Positions 7,095 to 14,954 of a DNA stretch of 64,000 nucleotides are shown here, one piece after another. The first letter of the stretch is position 1, and each line of letters starts with the position of its first letter. The notes below the pieces were generated by a model, which ran no database searches, was not told where the DNA came from, and saw only the letters and a list, made by a program, of their open reading frames with translations. The stretch comes from Allorhodoferax sp032337135 (GTDB taxonomy: Bacteria > Pseudomonadota > Gammaproteobacteria > Burkholderiales > Burkholderiaceae_C), in contig NZ_JAVXZZ010000002.1 of assembly GCF_032337135.1 (NCBI RefSeq), positions 1 through 64,000 of the forward strand. The letters are read 5' to 3'. The translations under genes and the position numbers were made by a program.

Positions 7095-8048
7095 CTAACG
7101 CAGCCGCGCTGCGTAGGCGCCCAGGCGCAGGATGTGCGCGTGGTTGATGTGCAGGTCCATCTGCGCCGCGGCCAGTGAGGCGCGGATCTGTGTGCCTGAA
7201 GCGGCAGGGTCATGCAGGCGCGGCGCGGGCAGCAGTTCGCCCTGCGGATTGCTGATCAGCACCACAAAGGGTTGGTTCGGGCGTGGGCTGCGCCGCACCA
7301 CCACGGCCAGCTCGGCGGTGTTCAGGGCCACATAGGTGCCCGGGGGGTACAGGCCGACCGAACGCACCAGCGACTCACCGATGGGGTCGTTCACCGTGGC
7401 ACCCAGCCCCAGAATGGACTTGATCGAATCCAATGCGCTGCGCCCGGCACGGGTGTGGCGCGGGCTGATCATGGCGGCATAGCGGTCGACCGCCTTGAGG
7501 ATCGCTGCCTGGGGCGGCGTGCCCTGGGCGGATCCCGCCGATTTCACGCCGGGTTCACCGTCATGGTGGTGGGCCACGATGTCGAGCCAGTTCTCGTCAC
7601 GCACCCCCAGCGCACCGAGCATCATGGCTCCCTTGACCGAGTGGGTGCGGATAGCTTCCTGCTGTTCGGGCGAAAGCTTCTCCTTCTGCAAGGCCAGTTC
7701 GTCCTGCAGGCGTGTCATGGCGATGTTCATGGTCAGCGCCGCATGGACGAGGCTGTCGCGCGCGCTGCTGTCCAGGCCCAGGTCCCTTGCCATCAGGTGG
7801 CACAAAGCGCCGCAGATCAGGGCGTGCGAGGCGCTGTAGCCCACCGGCGAGTTGCTCGCCAGCTGGAACAGCTGGTACAGGCCCAGGTCGGTCTCGCGGT
7901 CCAGCAGGCCTTGCATCCAGCGGTCGTACTGGTGCACGCGTGCCAGGAATTCCTGGGCCCGGTGCGGGCTGGAGAGGATGACGCCCAGGCCCAGTTCCAG
8001 ATCGGCCCAGTTGGCCAGCAGGTCCTCGTACTCGGCTTCGTCGCGCAT
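7095..8048 (-). CDS. HD-GYP-like protein with degenerate HD motif
   Basis: 317 residues, cytosolic by appearance. The middle and C-terminal parts follow the HD-GYP phosphodiesterase layout: a helix ending AALTMNIAM where an HD motif would lie, THSVKGAMMLGALGV, AHHHDGEPG, ILKAVDRYAAM, and SVGLYPPGTYV close to the end. The HD pair of active enzymes (AALLHDIGK) is replaced by MN, and the GYP motif is replaced by GEPG. It may therefore be inactive, act as a sensor, or use other ligands. The start is the ATG at 8048, with AAGGA upstream and 17 nt after the protease stop, so it is probably co-transcribed with yajQ and the protease. Confidence 0.75.
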   Translation of the reverse strand: MRDEAEYEDLLANWADLELGLGVILSSPHRAQEFLARVHQYDRWMQGLLDRETDLGLYQLFQLASNSPVGYSASHALICGALCHLMARDLGLDSSARDSLVHAALTMNIAMTRLQDELALQKEKLSPEQQEAIRTHSVKGAMMLGALGVRDENWLDIVAHHHDGEPGVKSAGSAQGTPPQAAILKAVDRYAAMISPRHTRAGRSALDSIKSILGLGATVNDPIGESLVRSVGLYPPGTYVALNTAELAVVVRRSPRPNQPFVVLISNPQGELLPAPRLHDPAASGTQIRASLAAAQMDLHINHAHILRLGAYAARLR

Positions 8049-8065
8049 GGCCAGTTCCTTGCCGT

Positions 8066-8722
8066 TCAGTAGCGCTTTTCCAGCACCATCTGGTCGTTGG
8101 TGCGGGTCATCTGGAAGCGGGACAGGAAGCTGTTGCCCAGCAGCACGTAGGGCATGGAGCCGGTGGTCACCACGCCGTCCACGTCGTAGGCCACCACGTC
8201 GCCGACCTTGAGGGTGCCGATCTTGAAATACCAAGCGGGGACCACGCCGTTGGCGGTACTCACCTTCATCGGCAGCCCGGCGTTGTACTTGAGCCCCATG
8301 CGCTGGGCTTCACTCTCGGCGATCACCACGCCGGTGGCACCGGTGTCCACCACCATGGTGGTGGCCTTGCCGTTGATCTGGCCCTGCACCATGAAGTGCC
8401 CGCCACTGTCGGCACTGAGCACGATGCGGGTGCCGGACGCGCCGGCGCCCCCGCCACCCACACTGGTCGGGGCATCGCCCAGGCGCAGGGTCTGACGCTT
8501 GCCGTCGATCTCGACCTGTACCGAATCGCCCTGGGTACTGACGACCTTCACGCCGCGGTAGCTCTCGCCCGCGGGTACGGCCTTCGGGGGGCTGCCATCC
8601 ACCACCAGCAAGGCCTTGTTGCCCAGCATGCCGGTCAGGGCTACCGATTGCGCACTGGCCTGCATTGCCACGCCACAGGCCAAGGCGACCAGGCAGTAGA
8701 GCAGCGGGCGCAGGCGCGGCAT
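8066..8722 (-). CDS. Periplasmic retropepsin-like aspartic protease (clan AA, TIGR02281 type)
   Basis: 218 residues. An N-terminal signal peptide of about 24 residues ends AMQASAQ. The catalytic signature VVDTGATGVVI with a single Asp is of retropepsin type, so the active enzyme should be a dimer. YVLLGNSFLSRF near the end is the flap/second hydrophobic motif of this family. Follows yajQ after only 4 nt. Substrate unknown. Confidence 0.85.
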   Translation of the reverse strand: MPRLRPLLYCLVALACGVAMQASAQSVALTGMLGNKALLVVDGSPPKAVPAGESYRGVKVVSTQGDSVQVEIDGKRQTLRLGDAPTSVGGGGAGASGTRIVLSADSGGHFMVQGQINGKATTMVVDTGATGVVIAESEAQRMGLKYNAGLPMKVSTANGVVPAWYFKIGTLKVGDVVAYDVDGVVTTGSMPYVLLGNSFLSRFQMTRTNDQMVLEKRY

Positions 8723-8726
8723 GGTG

Positions 8727-9212
8727 TCAGTCCCGGAAGTTGTTGAAGTCCAGCGGCACGTCGGTCACTTCCTTCTTCAGCAGGGCGATGGCCGCCTGCA
8801 GGTCGTCACGTTTGGCGCCGGTGATGCGCACCTTCTCCTCCTGGATGGCTGCTTGCACCTTCATCTTGCTGTCCTTGATGAGGCGCTGGATCTTCTTGGC
8901 CAGCTCGGCCTGGATGCCGTTCTTCACCTTGACGACCTTCTTCACCTTGTCGCCACCCATCTTCTGCAGGTCACCGATGTCGAGGAAGCGCACGTCCACA
9001 CCCTGCTTGGTGAGCTTGTTGCGCAGCACATCGAGGATCTGCTCGAGCTGGAAGTCGGCGTCACCGATGATGGTGATTTCCTTGTCCTTGATCTCAATGG
9101 CGGCCGAAGTGCCCTTGAAGTCGAAGCGGGTGGAAATCTCCTTGGCGGAGTTGTCCACGCCGTTCTTCACCTTGACCATGTCGGCTTCGCAAACGGTATC
9201 GAAAGAAGGCAT
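8727..9212 (-). CDS. yajQ: YajQ family nucleotide (c-di-GMP) binding protein
   Basis: 161 residues, full length. It begins MPSFDTVCEADMVKVKNGVD and continues with the conserved RFDFKGTSA, GDADFQLEQILDVL, VKNGIQAELAKKI and VRITGAKRDDLQAAIALL blocks. Members of this family in Xanthomonas and Pseudomonas bind cyclic di-GMP. It is divergent from murB with only 36 bp between the start codons. It is first in a probable minus-strand operon with the aspartic protease and the degenerate HD-GYP protein. Confidence 0.95.
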   Translation of the reverse strand: MPSFDTVCEADMVKVKNGVDNSAKEISTRFDFKGTSAAIEIKDKEITIIGDADFQLEQILDVLRNKLTKQGVDVRFLDIGDLQKMGGDKVKKVVKVKNGIQAELAKKIQRLIKDSKMKVQAAIQEEKVRITGAKRDDLQAAIALLKKEVTDVPLDFNNFRD

Positions 9213-9248
9213 ACAAAAACAGTAAATCGTGAATGAGACAATCCCAGC

Positions 9249-10304
9249 ATGTTAGTCGAGAAAAACGTTGCACTCCAGCCGTACAACAGCTTCCACATCG
9301 TGGCGCGCGCCCAGGCATTGGTGCGGGTGACGGACGAGGCGGACGTGCGCTCCGTCTTGGCCGACCCGTTGTGGGGGCGCCAGCCCAAATTCGTGCTGGG
9401 GGGCGGCAGCAACATCGTGCTCACGGGCGATGTGGAACCCTTGGTGCTGAAGATGGAGATCGACGGCATGCGGGTGGTGGGCGAGGACGCGCGCTACATC
9501 CGGGTCGAGGCCGGTGCCGGGGTGCCGTGGCATGACTTCGTCTGCTGGACGCTGGCGCAGGGACTGCCGGGGCTGGAGAACATGGCGCTCATTCCCGGCA
9601 CCGTGGGTGCCGCACCGGTGCAGAACATCGGTGCCTATGGCGTGGAGCTGCAGGACCGTTTCTGGGAACTCGATGCCATTGACCTGCAGTCGGGAGAAGT
9701 GTTCACCCTGAACGCCGCCCAGTGCGCCTTCGGCTACCGCGACTCGGTGTTCAAGCACGCCGGTGGCCCCGGCCGCATGGGCCTCAAGGACCGCGCCGCC
9801 ATCCTGCGGGTGCGCTTTGCCCTGCCCAAGGACTGGAAACCCGTGCTGGGCTACGCCGATCTGGAGCGCAAGATGGCCGAGCACGGTTGCACCGCACCGA
9901 CGGCACAGCAACTGTTCGACTGGGTCTGCGCGGTGCGCCGCGCCAAGCTGCCCGACCCGGCTGTCATCGGCAATGCCGGCAGCTTCTTCAAGAACCCCAC
10001 GGTGTCGCCCGAACAGTGTGCCGACATCATTGCCCGCGAACCCAAGCTCGTGCACTACAAGCTCGACAACGGGCAGTTCAAGCTCGCGGCCGGCTGGCTC
10101 ATCGATGCCTGTGGCTGGAAGGGCAAGAGCATGGGGCAGGCCGGCGTCTACGAGAAGCAGGCCCTGGTGCTGGTCAACCGTGGCCCGGGCGTGAACGGTG
10201 AAGGCGCAACCGGGGGCGAGGTCATGACACTGGCCAAGGCGATCCAGACCAGCGTCTACGAGCGTTTCGGCATCCTGCTGGAGCCCGAGCCGGTCGTGGT
10301 GTAA
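9249..10304 (+). CDS. murB: UDP-N-acetylenolpyruvoylglucosamine reductase MurB
   Basis: FAD enzyme that reduces UDP-GlcNAc-enolpyruvate to UDP-MurNAc in peptidoglycan synthesis. 351 residues, type I (E. coli-like). Visible are the FAD-binding LGGGSNIVLTGD, GLENMALIPGTVGAAPVQNIGAYG, the CAFGYRDSVFK tyrosine loop that defines type I, GNAGSFFKNP with the catalytic serine, and a terminal glutamate in LLEPEPVVV. No Shine-Dalgarno; GACAAT at 9237-9242 is 6 nt before the ATG. Confidence 0.95.
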   Translation: MLVEKNVALQPYNSFHIVARAQALVRVTDEADVRSVLADPLWGRQPKFVLGGGSNIVLTGDVEPLVLKMEIDGMRVVGEDARYIRVEAGAGVPWHDFVCWTLAQGLPGLENMALIPGTVGAAPVQNIGAYGVELQDRFWELDAIDLQSGEVFTLNAAQCAFGYRDSVFKHAGGPGRMGLKDRAAILRVRFALPKDWKPVLGYADLERKMAEHGCTAPTAQQLFDWVCAVRRAKLPDPAVIGNAGSFFKNPTVSPEQCADIIAREPKLVHYKLDNGQFKLAAGWLIDACGWKGKSMGQAGVYEKQALVLVNRGPGVNGEGATGGEVMTLAKAIQTSVYERFGILLEPEPVVV

Positions 10305-10489
10305 CGCAGGATTTGCCCCCAACCGCTCTGGATCAAAGGAAGTTTGCTTCAAAAGCAATAGCAAATGCATTCCTGTCCTTGCTGGTCATGCAGTGCATGC
10401 ACTCTTTTGGGGAAAGCCCATTTTTGGTGCATAGGTATTTGCTGCCTGACTTGTGATTGTCAAAATTCGGCGCCACACTGAAAAAAGAT

Positions 10490-10556
10490 GAGGCGCCTTT
10501 TCAGGCGCAGCGTCTGCGTAAGTTCCCTCAAGCGGCAGACCAAAAGCCGCGGGAAC
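10490..10556 (+). ncRNA. Candidate structured leader of the chemotaxis receptor gene
   Basis: Two stem-loops lie just before the receptor gene. The first is GCGCCT-TTTC-AGGCGC (10493-10508). The second is a two-part stem, GTTCCC/GGGAAC (10522-10527 with 10551-10556) stacked under GCGGC/GCCGC (10532-10536 with 10546-10550). Its loop contains AGAC, and CAGAC (10536-10540) is complementary to GTCTG at 10512-10516 and again to GTCTG at 10561-10565, so alternative pairings or a pseudoknot are possible. The leader ends in a strong ribosome site. It does not match the c-di-GMP-I riboswitch pattern as I know it. Confidence 0.45.
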
Positions 10557-10587
10557 CTGTGTCTGTGGCATCAGGGAGGAATACACC

Positions 10588-12192
10588 ATGCGTCTGTCCA
10601 ACGTTCGTATTGCCGTTCGGCTTGCGTTTCTCATCGGCCTTTTCCTGCTCTTCTTGCTCGCTGTGGGCGTCTTGGGCATGCAGGGCATGCGCAGTTCGAA
10701 CCAGGCGCTTGAAGGCATGTACCAGGACCGGGTGGTACCCCTGCGCCAGCTCAAGGTGGTGGCCGATGAATATGCCGTCAACATCGTCGATACGGCGCAC
10801 AAGGTGCGTGATGGTGCACTCACCAGCGCCCAGGGGCTGGATAACCTGTCCAGTGCGCGCCAGCGCATCAACGCCGAGTGGGGGGCTTATACAAACACCT
10901 TTCTTACCGACGACGAAAAGGCGCTGATCAAGCGTTTCGAGGGCCTGCGCAAGACCGCGGACGCCTCGGTCGGGGTGCTCGAAGGGCTCATCCGTGCCAA
11001 CGACAAGGCCGCTTTGGCAGCCTACACCGCCCACGACATGTACCCCGCGCTCGACCCCTTGCAATCGGTGGTGGGCGACCTGATACAGCTTCAGCTGGAC
11101 GTGTCGCGCGACCTGTATACCCAAGCCTCGGATGACTTCAGTGCGCGCATGCTGGTGGCGGCATCGGTAGGCGGGCTGGCGCTGGTGCTGGGCACGCTGT
11201 TTGGTGCTGTCATTACCCGCAGCATCACGCATCAGATGGGGGGGGAACCCTCCCATGTGTCCACCATCTCCAGCCACGTTGCGGCCGGGAACCTGGCGAC
11301 CCATGTGCCAGTGCGTGACGACGACAAGCACAGTGTCATGGCCCAGCTCAAGTCCATGCAAGGCAATCTGGTGTCCATCGTGCGTGACGTGTTCGAAGGC
11401 TCGGAAAGCGTGGCCAGCGCGGCCAGCCAGATCGCCCAGGGCAATGCTGACCTCGCATCCCGCACCGAACGCCAGGCCGGCGCCTTGCAGGAAACGGCAT
11501 CGGCCATTGAAGAACTCAACGCCGTGGTGCAGCAAAACGCCACCAACGCCCGCACCGCCAACCAACTGGCGCAGCAAGCCACCAGTACGGCCAATGCCGG
11601 CGGTGAAGCCGTGGCGGACGTCGTGCGCACCATGAAGGACATCAACGACAGCAGCACCCAGATCCTGGACATCATCGGCGTCATCGACTCGATTGCGTTC
11701 CAGACCAACCTGTTGGCCCTCAATGCGGCCGTGGAGGCGGCGCGGGCCGGTGAGCAGGGCCGGGGCTTCGCCGTGGTGGCTGCCGAAGTGCGCAGCCTGG
11801 CCGGGCGCAGCGCCAGTGCGGCGCGCGAAATCAAGGGACTCATCAGCACCAGTGTGAACCGCATTGAACAGGGTTCAGCGCTGGTGGACCGCGCAGGCCA
11901 GACCATGAGCGAGGTGGTGGAGTCGATCCAGCGCATGGCCGACTTTGTGGGCGAAATTTCCAAGGCCAGCGAATCACAAAGCGTCAGCGTCAGCCAGGTG
12001 CACGAAGCCATCGCGCAGATCGATCAGGGTACGCAGAAGAACGCCGCCCTGGTGGAGGAAATCGCCGCGGCGGCCATGAGCCTGCGGTCCCAGGCCAGTG
12101 CCCTGGTGCAGTCGGTGGGGGTCTTCACCCTGCCTGCGCAGGGGGAGCAAGTCCCGGTGCGTGGAGTGTTGGCGCAGCTTCGCAGTGCCTGA
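10588..12192 (+). CDS. Methyl-accepting chemotaxis protein
   Basis: Transmembrane chemoreceptor of 534 residues. TM1 spans about residues 10-31, then a helical periplasmic sensor domain (four-helix-bundle type), then TM2 at about residues 188-212. A short HAMP follows, and the signalling hairpin has the highly conserved tip IAFQTNLLALNAAVEAARAG. Methylation helices flank it. There is no C-terminal NWETF-type CheR-docking peptide. The ligand is unknown. The start is supported by AGGGAGGA at 10573-10580. A structured leader precedes it. No other chemotaxis genes are adjacent, so it is an orphan receptor. Confidence 0.93.
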   Translation: MRLSNVRIAVRLAFLIGLFLLFLLAVGVLGMQGMRSSNQALEGMYQDRVVPLRQLKVVADEYAVNIVDTAHKVRDGALTSAQGLDNLSSARQRINAEWGAYTNTFLTDDEKALIKRFEGLRKTADASVGVLEGLIRANDKAALAAYTAHDMYPALDPLQSVVGDLIQLQLDVSRDLYTQASDDFSARMLVAASVGGLALVLGTLFGAVITRSITHQMGGEPSHVSTISSHVAAGNLATHVPVRDDDKHSVMAQLKSMQGNLVSIVRDVFEGSESVASAASQIAQGNADLASRTERQAGALQETASAIEELNAVVQQNATNARTANQLAQQATSTANAGGEAVADVVRTMKDINDSSTQILDIIGVIDSIAFQTNLLALNAAVEAARAGEQGRGFAVVAAEVRSLAGRSASAAREIKGLISTSVNRIEQGSALVDRAGQTMSEVVESIQRMADFVGEISKASESQSVSVSQVHEAIAQIDQGTQKNAALVEEIAAAAMSLRSQASALVQSVGVFTLPAQGEQVPVRGVLAQLRSA

Positions 12193-12249
12193 CCGCGCTG
12201 GCGCCCCTGTCGGCGGTGCTTGTGTCAACGGTGGTTTGCTACTTTTATT

Positions 12250-12305
12250 GCTACTGTTTGTATAGCTTGAAGCGCAATATCCATGCGGGGGTAGTGCCGA
12301 TTTTC
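12250..12305 (+). repeat. Dispersed 'TAGCTG' repeat, copy C (intergenic)
   Basis: GCTACTGTTTGTATAGCTTG is followed by AAGCGCA, then GGGGGTAGTGCCGATTTT. It lies between the chemoreceptor and the next gene. No other gene is visible in the 169-bp gap. Confidence 0.75.
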
Positions 12306-12361
12306 TCTTGAAAAAGCCCACGCAGGCATCAGGGCCGCTTGCCAGGCCCTAAAGTGCACGC

Positions 12362-13282
12362 ATGCAAAAAGTCGTGATTCTTGGTGGCAGCGGTTTCGTC
12401 GGACGCACCCTGTGTGAACTGCTGGCACGCCAGGGTGTGCCCGTGGTGGTGCCGAGCAGGCGCCGCAGGGCGGCGCGCCACCTGCTGCCCCTGCCCAACG
12501 TCACGGTGCTGGAGGCCGATGCCCACGACCCGACCACCCTCGACGGCCTGCTGCAGGGTGCCGACGCCGTGGTCAACCTCATTGCCATCCTGCAGGGCTC
12601 CCCGCAGCGTTTCCAGCGTGTGCACGTGGACCTGGTGCAGACCATTGCCGACGCCTGTCTGCGCCAAGGCGTGCCGCGCCTGCTGCACGTGAGTGCCCTG
12701 GGCGTGCCGGACGACCAGCCCGACAGCGCCCCGTCGAATTACCTGCGCAGCAAGGCCCGTGGCGAGCAGGTGCTGGCGCGGGCCGCGGCACAAGGCCTGC
12801 AAGTGGCCGTGCTGCGCCCCAGCGTCATCTTCGGCTGCCACGACAAGTTGCTCAACCTGTTTGCCGCGCTGCAACGCGCCGTACCGGTGGTGCCGCTGGC
12901 CGGTGCCGACGCCCGCTTTGCGCCGGTGTGGGTAGGCGATGTGGCGCAGGCCCTGGTGCAGTTGCTGCACATGCATCTGACGTCGGGTCGTGTCAACGTC
13001 TGGGAAGCCTGTGGTCCGCAGGAATACACGCTGGCTGGCATCGTGCAGACCGCAGGCGAATTGGCCGGCTGCAGCCGGCCGATCCTGCCGCTGCCCCACT
13101 GGGCCGCCTACCTGCAGGCGCTGGCCATGGAGTGCCTGCCGGGCGAACCGCTGATGAGCCGCGACAACCTGGCCTCCATGCGGGTGCCCAACGTGGCCAC
13201 CGGGCGGCATGCGGGCCTGCCGGCTCTGGGGGTGCAGGCCGCCGAAATGCGGGGCGTCGCCAGCACCTACCTGCGCCACTGA
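12362..13282 (+). CDS. Complex I NDUFA9-like NAD(P)-dependent epimerase/dehydrogenase
   Basis: 306-residue atypical short-chain dehydrogenase. The Rossmann dinucleotide motif GGSGFVGR is at residues 8-15, followed by LEADAHD, then LLHVSALGV and NYLRSKARGEQVL, which resemble the NDUFA9/SDR_a5 group rather than classical YxxxK enzymes. Bacterial members are widespread in Burkholderiales and their role is unclear; some are proposed to bind quinone or lipid. TAAAGT at 12350-12355 is 6 nt before the ATG and no Shine-Dalgarno is seen. Confidence 0.85.
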   Translation: MQKVVILGGSGFVGRTLCELLARQGVPVVVPSRRRRAARHLLPLPNVTVLEADAHDPTTLDGLLQGADAVVNLIAILQGSPQRFQRVHVDLVQTIADACLRQGVPRLLHVSALGVPDDQPDSAPSNYLRSKARGEQVLARAAAQGLQVAVLRPSVIFGCHDKLLNLFAALQRAVPVVPLAGADARFAPVWVGDVAQALVQLLHMHLTSGRVNVWEACGPQEYTLAGIVQTAGELAGCSRPILPLPHWAAYLQALAMECLPGEPLMSRDNLASMRVPNVATGRHAGLPALGVQAAEMRGVASTYLRH

Positions 13283-13300
13283 CCGGCGCACCACATGGGC

Positions 13301-13329
13301 TGGACAGCGTTGGGCTGTCTCCCTACGAT
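13301..13329 (+). promoter_or_regulatory. Sigma-70-type promoter of the BLUF gene (leaderless candidate)
   Basis: TGGACA (13301-13306), a 17-bp spacer and TACGAT (13324-13329). The -10 box ends 6 nt before the ATG at 13336, so transcription would start at or next to the start codon. There is no Shine-Dalgarno. Confidence 0.6.
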
Positions 13330-13335
13330 CGCACC

Positions 13336-13782
13336 ATGGACCAACCGATACTGCAGCTGGTGTACTCCAGCCGCGCCACCGAACCTTTCAACAGCGTGCA
13401 GATGGAGGCCTTGCTGGAAGGAGCGCGGCGATTCAACGCGGAACACGACATCACCGGCATGCTGCTCTATGCCGATGGCCACTTCCTGCAGGTCCTCGAA
13501 GGCCCGCAGGAAACCGTCGAAACGCTGCTGGCGCGCATCGATGCAGACCCGCGGCACGACCACGTGCGGGTGCTGCTGCGCAGTCAGCGCGCCCATCGTG
13601 ACTTTCCCGATTGGCACATGGCCTACCACCTGGTGGACGAAGCGACGCGCTCCACCCACCCCGAACTGGCCTTCTTCTTTTCGGACGACTTCTCGGCCGA
13701 GCACTTCCTGCCCTGGTCGACGCCAGTGGGCTACCTGCTGCTGGCGTTTCGGGCCATGAGCATTCAGGCTCCCGCTGCCTGA
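13336..13782 (+). CDS. BLUF-domain blue-light sensor (FAD-binding)
   Basis: 148-residue stand-alone BLUF photoreceptor. Key flavin-site residues are present: Y10 in LVYSSRA, N34 in RRFNAEHDITG, Q52 in GHFLQVLEG, and the W/M pair in FPDWHMAY. There is no attached output domain, so it probably signals by protein-protein contact, as short BLUF proteins do. The last 19 bp overlap the 3' end of the convergent DAHP synthase gene. A good promoter with a -10 box 6 nt before the ATG suggests a leaderless mRNA. Confidence 0.9.
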   Translation: MDQPILQLVYSSRATEPFNSVQMEALLEGARRFNAEHDITGMLLYADGHFLQVLEGPQETVETLLARIDADPRHDHVRVLLRSQRAHRDFPDWHMAYHLVDEATRSTHPELAFFFSDDFSAEHFLPWSTPVGYLLLAFRAMSIQAPAA

Positions 13783-14828
13783 CGCCGGCTGCGCACCGCT
13801 GCAGCCAGCTGCTCCAGCACCGGCACGGTGTCCTCCAGGCTCAGGCAGGCATCGGTGATGCTCTGGCCGTACACCAGCGCCTGGCCCGGCATCACGCTCT
13901 GGTTGCCGGCCACCAGGTGGCTCTCCACCATCACACCGATGATCGCCTTCTGCCCGGCTGCCACCTGCGCGGCAATGTCCGCTGCCACCAGCGGCTGGCG
14001 GTCATAGCGCTTGCTGCTGTTGGCGTGGCTGCAGTCCACCAGAATCGCTTCCGGTGCGCCGCCCTTGCGCAGCAGTTCCTGCGCCTTGGCAATGTGGGCG
14101 GCCTCGTAGTTGGGGCCGCTGGTGCCGCCGCGCAGCACCAGGTGGGCGTGCTCGTTGCCGGCCGTGGTCAGCACCGCAGGCATGCCTTCGTGCGTGAGCG
14201 AGGGGAAGGCGTGCGGGTGCTGCGCCGAGCGGATGGCATCCACCGCCACTTGCAGGTCGCCGTCGGTGCGGTTCTTGAAACCCACCGGCATCGACAGGCC
14301 CGAGGCCAGTTCGCGGTGGATCTGGCTCTCGGTGGTGCGGGCGCCGATGGCGCCCCAGGAAATCAGGTCGGCGTAGTACTGGCCCAGCGTGGTGTCCAGA
14401 AACTCGGTGGCAATGGGCAGCCCGGTGGCGGTCACGTCCAGCAGCAGCTGGCGCGCCAGGCGCAGGCCGCGGTTGATCTGGAAGCTGCCGTCCAGCGCCG
14501 GGTCGTTGATGAGCCCTTTCCAGCCCACCACGGTGCGCGGCTTCTCGAAGTACACCCGCATCACCACCAGCAGGTCCTTCTCCAGGCGCTTAGCCAGCGG
14601 AGCAAGGCGCGTCGCGTATTCGCGAGCGGCCTCGGGGTCGTGCACGGAGCAGGGGCCCACGATGGCCAGCAGCCTATCGTCCTGGCCTGCCACGATGTCG
14701 CCCACCGCACGGCGTGCTTGCTGCACAAAGACGGCGCCCGCTTCGGGCAGGGGCAGTTCGTCTTCCAGGATGGCGGGGGTGATGAGCGGGCGCACGCTGC
14801 GGATGCGGACGTCGGAAGTGTTGGACAT
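13764..14828 (-). CDS. aroG: 3-deoxy-7-phosphoheptulonate (DAHP) synthase, class I
   Basis: First enzyme of the shikimate pathway, condensing PEP and erythrose 4-phosphate. 354 residues, type I-alpha (AroF/G/H). Visible are LLAIVGPCSVHD, VVMRVYFEKPRT, GWKGLINDP, AGARTTESQ-like GAIGARTTESQ, GFKNRTDGDL, and ILVDCSHANSSK with metal ligands. Which isoenzyme (Phe-, Tyr- or Trp-sensitive) cannot be told. The gene converges on the BLUF gene with a 19-bp overlap. It is divergent from the racemase gene across a region with a 14-bp perfect palindrome. Confidence 0.92.
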   Translation of the reverse strand: MSNTSDVRIRSVRPLITPAILEDELPLPEAGAVFVQQARRAVGDIVAGQDDRLLAIVGPCSVHDPEAAREYATRLAPLAKRLEKDLLVVMRVYFEKPRTVVGWKGLINDPALDGSFQINRGLRLARQLLLDVTATGLPIATEFLDTTLGQYYADLISWGAIGARTTESQIHRELASGLSMPVGFKNRTDGDLQVAVDAIRSAQHPHAFPSLTHEGMPAVLTTAGNEHAHLVLRGGTSGPNYEAAHIAKAQELLRKGGAPEAILVDCSHANSSKRYDRQPLVAADIAAQVAAGQKAIIGVMVESHLVAGNQSVMPGQALVYGQSITDACLSLEDTVPVLEQLAAAVRSRRQAAGA

Positions 14829-14882
14829 GAGAAGCCTTGCGAGGAGAGGCGCTGAGGCCCCGTGAATCAGGGGTTCATTTTA

Positions 14883-14896
14883 GGTGGGCGCCCACC
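14883..14896. promoter_or_regulatory. 14-bp perfect palindrome between aroG and the racemase gene
   Basis: GGTGGGCGCCCACC is identical to its reverse complement. It sits in the 126-bp divergent intergenic region, just upstream of TATAGT (14913-14918). It could be an operator, but GC-rich palindromes also arise by chance. Confidence 0.35.
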
Positions 14897-14954
14897 GGGA
14901 CCCGGCGCACCGTATAGTGGTGCGTTCACCCGACGCACCTTGTCCTGACACACC

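Noticed and set aside
10490..10580. Chemoreceptor leader as a c-di-GMP-I or other known riboswitch
   Set aside because: The conserved GEMM core elements are absent, so it was kept only as an unclassified structured leader.
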